Positions 50,005 to 56,192 of a stretch of 56,192 nt of DNA are shown here, in pieces (the first letter of the stretch is position 1; each line of letters begins with the position of its first letter). Below the pieces are notes generated by a model. The model was not told the DNA's origin and searched no databases. It saw only the letters and a list, made by a program, of their open reading frames with translations. The translations under genes and the position numbers were made by a program. Source of the stretch: Ignavibacteriaceae bacterium (lineage in GTDB: Bacteria > Bacteroidota > Ignavibacteria > Ignavibacteriales > Ignavibacteriaceae); assembly GCA_014860115.1 (NCBI GenBank), contig JACZKK010000208.1:1-56192 (forward strand), read 5' to 3'.

Positions 50005-52881
50005 TTAAAAACTCCAGAATGCAGAAAGTCCAAATGATGTGGAAGTATAACCCTTTCCAGATTGAGCAGTTGTGGTAAAAGTTAACCTTCCCTGGATAGT
50101 AAATGAATCTGTTAGTTTCACACTTGTAATTCCATAAAATTCACGAAGGACAAATTCGTCAGATGGAATGTAACCAAGTCTTCCTCCAATATTAGCTGTT
50201 GCGGTTGCGTCATTGACAATTTCCCAATCAGCCCAGATACTGTGAGTCTCAAAATTTTGCGGAGACCAGTACAAGTTAGTTTCATTCTTCACATCGAAAT
50301 AATAGTACTCATAACCAACACCAACAACCTTATCAAATATTTTTCCGAATCTTAATTGTAAGCGGTTAGCTTTGTTATCATCCGAAACTGTGATGAATGC
50401 ATAGGAGCCAGCGAACTTCCAGCCGGTATTGACGATATAATCGCCTATCATCAAAAAATAATTTGATCGTAATCTTGTGTTGACAAGGTTTGGCGAATAC
50501 AATATTTGTGCTGCATCCATCGAAAAAAAATTTGCAGAGAATGAATAGACCTTCGGCTGTTCGGCTTTTAAAGTAACTTCAGCTAAAAGTTGATTATTAT
50601 CATCCGGAAAAATTGTGCTGCCAAGCGATGCAGAGGCATAAACAGTTTTGGAAAACCGTCCAATTAGACTTCCCTTATAAATCGAAATATTATTTGTTAG
50701 CGAATCCGAATTAAGAACTCCACCATAAGCTGACGCACCTATAGTTAAATAATTTGTAATTCCTAAATCAAACCTCAGACCGTAAGTAGAATAAAGAAAT
50801 CCAAAGTTGTCCGTGAAATAGTTAAAATCAGGAGTCAGCATTGTATAAACAGGAAATCCACTTTGGTACGAAGGTCCTTCAATCCAGCTTAACCTTTCTA
50901 CTAGCATCGGTGAAGATGGTGATATTGCGAGTAGTTCTTCATAGACTTCTTTTGCTTTGTCGAAATCTCTCAAACCTGCATAAGAGTCTCCCAACAGAAG
51001 TAATACTTCAGCATCATCGGGATTAATTCTATTTAATTTTGTGAACTCATCTAAAGCCATTGTATAGTTTTTATTCCAGAGAAAAAGTTTTGCTCTTTGC
51101 TTGGCACTTAAATAATCATCCGGGCTTTCAAGAAGAAGCCTATTATAAATACTGATTGCACTCTCAAAATCACCTTTGCATATATAGGCTTCAGCTAATT
51201 CGTTTCTTACTTCTGGTTTTGCCTTTTCATCTGCGAGGTATAATTTGAATAGCTTTATGGCCTCATCACAATCTTTTTTGAGCAGGTGCTCTCTTGCACT
51301 TTCTGCAATTTTAAATAATTCAGCATCTTCATTTATTTTTTTCTGTGCTTCCATCATATAAGTAAGCTTTAAATATTCAGGATCTTTGGAATTAAGCTGT
51401 GAAAGTTCTCCCAAATATTTTTCTGCATCAGCAAGCTCATTATTCTGAATCAATAAAAGGGCTAACGTTGAAAGTGCGGAATAGTTCGATGGTTCCTTGC
51501 TCAAAACCTTCTCAAGATAAATTTTTGCTGACTCTGGATTTTTATTCAACCAGGTTGAAATCTGTCCAAACATAAGCTGATAATTCTTATTATCAGGATT
51601 TTTATTTATCAGGATTTCCGCATTTTCATAAGCTGTGTTTAAATCACCTGAAGCTAAGCTGATAATGGTAGACTTGTAAAGGATTTCTTCATCAGAAGGA
51701 TATTCTTTTAATAGTTTACCCAGAACTACTTGAGACGAATCATACTCTTTTTTTGCAGCTAATATCTGTGCCAGTTCCAGATTTAATTTTTTATCGAGGG
51801 GATTAACTAAAAGTTCTTTTTCTAAAATTGAAATACGCTTATCGTAATATTTAATTTTATTGAGCTCTAAAGATTTTTCCAGTTCCTCAACTTTATTCAG
51901 ATATGCTTCGGTGTTGGATAGAATTTTTAATTGTTCTTCTGCTTCAGCAAATCTGTTATTTTTAATTAGCTCGTTGATGAGTAGTATTCGTGTATCGTTA
52001 TTATTAGGGTTTTTGCGGAGAACCTTGTAGTATTTATCAATTGGATATTCACCTTTCCCAGTCGAAACAGGCAAACCATAATTGAATCGGGATGTTGTAT
52101 CGTTAACAGTATAAATGTAACCTTTACCCCGAACTAGATCGTATCCATCCAGAGCTTCCTTAAAATATGGTCTAAGCTCAAGCGCTTTTTCAAATGCTCT
52201 GATAGCAATTTCCTTTTTACCTAGCCACATAGTAAAGTAACCATATCTTGACCACAACCTGTGATCGTTCGGATTTTTTTCAGTATAACTTTTCAGCAGC
52301 GGTTCGCCCTTAGAAACGTTATTATTCTTCGCAAGAATTTCAGTATATCTGATCAATTCATCTGCTGAAAGGTTCTCTCTCTTAATATATTCATCATACC
52401 ATTTTTCAGCTTCCAACCAGTTGCCGAGATTTTTAAAACACTTACCGACTTCCAGATAATTATCCGGTTTGTCGGGATTTATTTTCATTTCACGTTTAAA
52501 ACCAACAATCTTGTTATAAAGAAGTGTTTCCCAGCTATTCACTACACGTTCAAGATTTTCGTTATAGGTTTTATTTTTCTGATCAAGCTTTACCGCCGAC
52601 CTGAAATCATAAACAGATTTCTCATAATCTTTTCTACTCTCATAACATAAACCACGCAGATTATATCCATTTGCATCCTGTGGATTGGCAGAGATGAATC
52701 GATTGAGAAGATTAATTGCTTCTCCAAATTTTCCCGCACTCATATGCTTTTCAGCTTGAGTCTTTAATAAATCGTCTTTGCTTTGTGAAATAAGGAAAGG
52801 ACTGGTAAAAAATAATATACCGGCTATGAAAATAAATACGGTTCGAAATCTAAATTCAATTAAGACCGATTTTATCTTCAT
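50005..52881 (-). CDS. TPR plus outer-membrane barrel export protein, PgaA/PelB-like
   Basis: The protein has a signal peptide (VFIFIAGILFFTSPFLISQS), then about 13 tetratricopeptide repeats up to about residue 690 (for instance AEKHMSAGKFGEAINLLNRF and AIRAFEKALELRPYFKEALD), and a C-terminal barrel (about 700-958) with strands such as FRLSY-like alternating segments and terminal FGLSAFWSF. This is the layout of PgaA, which guides deacetylated polymer to and across the outer membrane. ATG 52881 gives 958 residues with a clean signal peptide; an upstream ATG at 52926 would add 15 residues and place the hydrophobic segment less well. It overlaps the ATPase gene by 26 bases. Confidence 0.88.
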   Translation of the reverse strand: MKIKSVLIEFRFRTVFIFIAGILFFTSPFLISQSKDDLLKTQAEKHMSAGKFGEAINLLNRFISANPQDANGYNLRGLCYESRKDYEKSVYDFRSAVKLDQKNKTYNENLERVVNSWETLLYNKIVGFKREMKINPDKPDNYLEVGKCFKNLGNWLEAEKWYDEYIKRENLSADELIRYTEILAKNNNVSKGEPLLKSYTEKNPNDHRLWSRYGYFTMWLGKKEIAIRAFEKALELRPYFKEALDGYDLVRGKGYIYTVNDTTSRFNYGLPVSTGKGEYPIDKYYKVLRKNPNNNDTRILLINELIKNNRFAEAEEQLKILSNTEAYLNKVEELEKSLELNKIKYYDKRISILEKELLVNPLDKKLNLELAQILAAKKEYDSSQVVLGKLLKEYPSDEEILYKSTIISLASGDLNTAYENAEILINKNPDNKNYQLMFGQISTWLNKNPESAKIYLEKVLSKEPSNYSALSTLALLLIQNNELADAEKYLGELSQLNSKDPEYLKLTYMMEAQKKINEDAELFKIAESAREHLLKKDCDEAIKLFKLYLADEKAKPEVRNELAEAYICKGDFESAISIYNRLLLESPDDYLSAKQRAKLFLWNKNYTMALDEFTKLNRINPDDAEVLLLLGDSYAGLRDFDKAKEVYEELLAISPSSPMLVERLSWIEGPSYQSGFPVYTMLTPDFNYFTDNFGFLYSTYGLRFDLGITNYLTIGASAYGGVLNSDSLTNNISIYKGSLIGRFSKTVYASASLGSTIFPDDNNQLLAEVTLKAEQPKVYSFSANFFSMDAAQILYSPNLVNTRLRSNYFLMIGDYIVNTGWKFAGSYAFITVSDDNKANRLQLRFGKIFDKVVGVGYEYYYFDVKNETNLYWSPQNFETHSIWADWEIVNDATATANIGGRLGYIPSDEFVLREFYGITSVKLTDSFTIQGRLTFTTTAQSGKGYTSTSFGLSAFWSF

Positions 52882-54091
52882 CAGGGATATCTGCAGCAAG
52901 TAATTGCTTAAACATGTCTTCTGCATTCTGTGTTCCCTTATCCATCTTAATTGAATATAGAGAAATGAATTTGGTTACTTTATTTAAATACTGTGCGCTG
53001 CCCTTCGGAAGATTATTGATAATCAAAGGTACTAATGAATTTGCATCTTTATCTTCTTTTGTAAAAAGAATGAGAACAATATTTTTTAGAATACAAATTT
53101 TATCTTTTTTATCGATAAATAAATTGATAGCGCTTGCAAGTTGATCTATTGTAATCAACTTGTTATTTAATGCAGTCTCATCCAATTTGACTGCCACGAG
53201 AGTTGACTCCTTGCATGTTTCCCTGTAATAAGCAATCTGATTATTCAGTAATAATTTAAAATCTTCTACTGAGTAATAACTAAGAGGAGCAATGTTTGTC
53301 TGAGCTTGTGAAATGTCAGTAAGAGATAAATAAGAACTTCTTCTATCATCAACCGAAGAAATTTCCCGAACAGATATTTCGGGTAAATAATCAACCTGTA
53401 TCCCTTTATCAGGTTCAATATAGTAATTGCAGGCAAACTCACCTTCAACGTGTCCAACATTAGGAGTGATCTTAATCTTGCCGGGATTATTTTTATTAAT
53501 TAAACCTTCCTCTTTTTCTAAAACAATGTGACCGGTTGAAAGGCTTAACAGTGAAGAAACAATTTTGTTAGCTGACTGAGTTACAGGCTCGCTTAAAATA
53601 AATAAACTCGTTATTCCTTTTTCTTCAATATAGTCTATGGTTTCGAGGAAAGTATCTTTGAGAAGTCCTAAATCTTTAAACCCTACAAAAGGAGTTAATT
53701 CATCAAATACAATTCTGCTTGGATTGTATTGATCAATAACTGACTTTATATCCTTGATATACTCAACCATATAAGAATCCGGATCTTTCGCATATTCAAT
53801 ATTTTTAGCAGGTGTAACACGCACTAAAATAAACTGGTTCTGAGTTATAAAATGCTGCAAATCTACATCAATAGTTGCAGCATTAATCATCAAATCCCTG
53901 GGTCGAAAACTGGAAAAATAGAGACAAGTCTCCTTTTTGTTCACAGCTTCCAGGATGTACTGGAGTGCAAAGATTGTTCTTCCAGATTTTCTTGGACCTA
54001 AAAGAAAATACGTACCGCCCCTATAAAATCCTCCCCAAGATAAATCAACAAGCGGATTTCCGGAAGGGATCACTTGTAAATTAGTGTTCAT
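52856..54091 (-). CDS. KaiC/RecA-like ATPase with altered P-loop
   Basis: The 411-residue protein resembles KaiC-type regulators: VIPSGNPLVDLSWGGFYRGG (about 8-26), the P-loop GPRKSGRT (32-39), and Walker B SRIVFDELTPF (about 128). In the P-loop the invariant GK[ST] lysine is arginine (Arg38), though a lysine lies at 35. The C-terminal 120 residues (VEDFKLLLNNQIAYYRETCKE to ISLYSIK) have an outline like a decayed GGDEF domain (VAVKLDETALNN, IVLILFTKED) but no GGDEF motif. It lies just before the export protein and overlaps it. Role in polymer control is inferred from context. Confidence 0.72.
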   Translation of the reverse strand: MNTNLQVIPSGNPLVDLSWGGFYRGGTYFLLGPRKSGRTIFALQYILEAVNKKETCLYFSSFRPRDLMINAATIDVDLQHFITQNQFILVRVTPAKNIEYAKDPDSYMVEYIKDIKSVIDQYNPSRIVFDELTPFVGFKDLGLLKDTFLETIDYIEEKGITSLFILSEPVTQSANKIVSSLLSLSTGHIVLEKEEGLINKNNPGKIKITPNVGHVEGEFACNYYIEPDKGIQVDYLPEISVREISSVDDRRSSYLSLTDISQAQTNIAPLSYYSVEDFKLLLNNQIAYYRETCKESTLVAVKLDETALNNKLITIDQLASAINLFIDKKDKICILKNIVLILFTKEDKDANSLVPLIINNLPKGSAQYLNKVTKFISLYSIKMDKGTQNAEDMFKQLLAADIPDEDKIGLN

Positions 54092-54367
54092 TGCCCTTAA
54101 AATAGTTTAATCGATATTGCCAATAATTATGCCGTGAAGTCTTTTTTTGATTAGATGCTAAATCGACTTTTAACCCATTTTACTTGCACTAAAGAGAGAC
54201 AAGAAAAATAGCTATGTACTATATTGCAACAATAAAATTGTCCATTTTTTAATTATTTTGAGCACAATTTAGAGTGCTTTTTAGATTGGTGAACGAAGTT
54301 ACAAGATTACAATTACACTTAGGGAATTCCTGTAATGAATTTAACTGAGAGCGGTAATCGAGCAGAA

Positions 54368-54748
54368 TTAGTTTTTAACTAAGGCTTGTTTTATTGAGTT
54401 AAGAAGAATTTTTTTATCAAAAGGTTTTTGCACAAATCCATTAGCATTTACTTCGAAATATTTTTTATCCTCAGAACTCAAGTCATATGCAGTGGTAATA
54501 ACAACTGTGAGTTCTGAATTATGCATTTCTTCACGAATATTTTTTAGGATACTTTTTCCATTTCCCTGCCCATTCAAATTCAGATCCAATAATACAAGTC
54601 CAAAACTGTTTTCTGAAAGCAGCAACATAGCATCATCTGCACTATCTGTAATTCGAACATCGAAGTCGTCACGAAGAGCTACTTTAATAAGAAGTTGAGT
54701 TTCCTTATTGTCTTCCACGACCAAAAGTTTTGTCTGTTTCCCCTTCAT
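54368..54748 (-). CDS. single-domain response regulator
   Basis: The 126-residue protein is a bare receiver domain. VVEDN near the N-terminus gives acidic residues, LLDLNLNGQ carries the phospho-acceptor Asp (about 55), TTAYD the switch Thr and VQKPFDK the conserved lysine. It has no output domain and would act by protein contact or phosphorelay. It lies 276 bp upstream of the KaiC-like gene in the same orientation and near the hybrid sensor, so it may belong to the exopolysaccharide circuit. Confidence 0.9.
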   Translation of the reverse strand: MKGKQTKLLVVEDNKETQLLIKVALRDDFDVRITDSADDAMLLLSENSFGLVLLDLNLNGQGNGKSILKNIREEMHNSELTVVITTAYDLSSEDKKYFEVNANGFVQKPFDKKILLNSIKQALVKN

Positions 54749-54769
54749 TTTATTTTCAGAAAACCTTGA

Positions 54770-55396
54770 CTAGCTTTTCTTTTTACCGAAGCTAGTTCCG
54801 AATACCAAATCCCAGAAAGGTGAACTTACACCGTAACCTTTGTATTCATCCTGATAGTGATGAAGCATATGGTGATTCTTGATTGCCAGCCAGAATTTAC
54901 TGTGCATATTGAAATGATGGATGGCGTAATGAGATATGTCATAAAAAAGATAACCTGCTATAAACCCTGAGAAGAAGGGCATCATTAGCGACTCACCAAA
55001 AATTAATCTAAATAAAAAGAAGAAGAGCAATGCAAGAGGAATGCTTACGGATGGAGGCATAACTAATCGTTTCGAATCGCTTGGATAATCATGATGCACA
55101 CCATGAAACATAAAATGTATCTTTTTACCAAATTCGCTTGTAGCTTTAAAATGGAAAACAAATCTATGTAACAAATATTCTGCTAATGTCCAGGCAGCAA
55201 TTCCACCAATAAACAAAACAAAGATATTTAATGCTGATATACTATAAACGAAAATTGATAAATACATTAAAACAAGAATGACCGGGACATAAACGTACAG
55301 AGGTACTGTGTAGTGAACTCTGGAGAAAAACTCCATAAAATCACTTTCAAACATTCTTACGGTTTCATCCTTATTCGATACATAATTTTTTGCCAT
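54770..55396 (-). CDS. fatty acid hydroxylase / sterol desaturase-family membrane enzyme
   Basis: The 208-residue membrane protein contains the diiron histidine clusters HRFVFHF (about 92), HFMFHGVHHDYP (about 105), HYAIHHFN (about 162) and NHHMLHHYQDEYKGYGVSSPFWD (about 177). Four hydrophobic segments anchor it. Family members hydroxylate or desaturate fatty acids, carotenoids or sterols; the short length is closest to 2-hydroxylase or carotene-hydroxylase-like members. It is a monocistronic or two-gene unit with the following epimerase. Substrate unknown. Confidence 0.88.
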   Translation of the reverse strand: MAKNYVSNKDETVRMFESDFMEFFSRVHYTVPLYVYVPVILVLMYLSIFVYSISALNIFVLFIGGIAAWTLAEYLLHRFVFHFKATSEFGKKIHFMFHGVHHDYPSDSKRLVMPPSVSIPLALLFFFLFRLIFGESLMMPFFSGFIAGYLFYDISHYAIHHFNMHSKFWLAIKNHHMLHHYQDEYKGYGVSSPFWDLVFGTSFGKKKS

Positions 55397-55481
55397 TGAT
55401 TTTCCTCAATTGTTAATTTTTAGCAACTGAAATCTAAACATTTTTACTTAATAATAAATTCCACTTTTTATCCCATTATTT

Positions 55482-56192
55482 TCATTTTGTGATTTTTTCC
55501 ACACCTAATCCGGGCAAATTGGGAATATTTAGTGCACCATCTTTTATTTTCATTCCGGCGAACAAATCATTTGATATCAATTCTGCACCATCCAGATCCA
55601 CCCAATCAGCTAAAGGTGCTAAATGAGAAGCTGCAGTAATTGCACAGGAAGTTTCAGTCATACATCCAAGCATGATTTTTAGATTTAACTCTTTCGCATT
55701 CTGCATCATCCTGTATGCTTGCCTTATTCCCCCGGCTTTCATTAGCTTGATATTGACACCACTATAAAGGTGCTTAATATTTCTTAAATCGTTTATTGTT
55801 TGAACTGCTTCATCAGCAATTATTGGAAGAGGACTTCTTTCATTTAACCAATTTACATCTTCAAAATTTTCTTTGGGTAACGGCTGTTCAATTAACATGA
55901 CATTTTGCTCAGCAAGCCAACCAATCATATCGAGAGCAAAATATTTATCTGACCAACCCTGATTGACATCTATAAATAGATGCTTATCTGTTAACTCTCG
56001 AAGTTTTAAAATAATTTCCTTATCATTTTTAGATCCAAGTTTTATTTTCAGAAATTTAAATTCTGATGCATCTTCAACTTTTTGCTTTATTTTCAGTGAA
56101 TCAGAAATACCAATTGTATATAAGGAGTAAATATTATCTCTTTTATTAATACCAAGATATTTATGCAAAGGTACATCAAGAAACTTCCCTAA
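55482..56192 (-). CDS. enolase-superfamily dipeptide epimerase, 5' end outside window
   Basis: The frame is open at the right edge and the visible part is 236 residues. It shows FLKIKLGSKN (KxK), FIDVNQGW (metal ligand Asp, about 82), LIEQPL (Glu), IIADEAV (Asp) and VNIKLMKAGG (second lysine), the complete catalytic set of L-Ala-D/L-Glu-type epimerases of the mandelate racemase family. The pattern LGKFLDVPLHKYLGI near the right edge confirms that the gene extends beyond the window. It probably acts on cell-wall dipeptides; the exact dipeptide is not predictable. Confidence 0.88.
   Translation of the reverse strand, partial: LGKFLDVPLHKYLGINKRDNIYSLYTIGISDSLKIKQKVEDASEFKFLKIKLGSKNDKEIILKLRELTDKHLFIDVNQGWSDKYFALDMIGWLAEQNVMLIEQPLPKENFEDVNWLNERSPLPIIADEAVQTINDLRNIKHLYSGVNIKLMKAGGIRQAYRMMQNAKELNLKIMLGCMTETSCAITAASHLAPLADWVDLDGAELISNDLFAGMKIKDGALNIPNLPGLGVEKITK

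Noticed and set aside
54256-54297. terminator after the lone receiver gene
   Set aside because: AGCAC/GTGCT form a short stem, but no U-run follows on the minus strand.
1-56192. CRISPR array
   Set aside because: No regularly spaced repeats with unique spacers were found; the only tandem repeats are the 11-mers at 8899-8942.

Overview
The window looks like chromosome from a low-GC Gram-negative bacterium of the Ignavibacteria / Bacteroidota-Chlorobi branch. The grounds are type IX secretion C-terminal sorting domains (17502-19394 and a relic at 6932-7051), Omp85 and TPR/beta-barrel outer-membrane proteins, an AT-rich base composition, TAA as a common stop, and short intergenic palindromes of the kind common in that branch. 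The taxonomic call is inference; no rRNA gene is present.

Region 1 (1 to about 9000) is one end of a prophage or phage-derived element. A Mu-type head module is split into two divergent arms: portal, large terminase and small terminase run left, while protease/scaffold, major capsid, a decoration protein and several small proteins run right. The divergent promoter region carries a perfect 9-bp inverted repeat plus a third half-site. After the phage genes come a large palindromic element, a bidirectional terminator, a relic of a type IX sorting domain, an unrecognised 329-residue protein and a small CxxC protein. Tandem 11-bp repeats and a tRNA-Asp gene follow, probably near the attachment site. 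No integrase, tail or lysis gene is visible here.

Region 2 (9000-27134) is housekeeping, almost all on the minus strand: pfkA, rnhC, rsmE, an Omp85 protein, gcvP, a type IX-exported beta-helix protein, and then the classic yceD-rpmF-plsX-fabH-fabD-fabG-acpP-fabF-rnc fatty-acid operon with a DUF3109 cysteine protein inserted between fabD and fabG.

Region 3 (27395-38488) is on the plus strand: a NatAB-like ABC exporter, a TTG-started protein of unknown function, nadD, a sugar epimerase, then a short acyl-CoA block (MeaB-type GTPase, acyl-CoA dehydrogenase, biotin-dependent carboxyltransferase) with a lipoprotein, an exported unknown protein, an NtrC-type regulator and a HIT hydrolase. Region 4 (38636-42472) holds dinB, a DUF72 protein, an outer-membrane protein and lexA with a candidate operator.

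Region 5 (42716-54748) is the most interesting. It is a minus-strand locus for making and exporting an exopolysaccharide, organised like pga/pel systems: a lone receiver, a KaiC/RecA-like ATPase with an altered P-loop, a TPR plus beta-barrel export protein, a PgaC-like glycosyltransferase, a small membrane protein and a deacetylase-like membrane protein lacking the usual catalytic motifs. It is followed by a multi-PAS hybrid sensor whose reading frame is split by two in-frame TAA codons, with the interrupted PAS domain otherwise intact. The window closes with a fatty-acid-hydroxylase-type membrane enzyme and an enolase-superfamily epimerase cut by the right edge.
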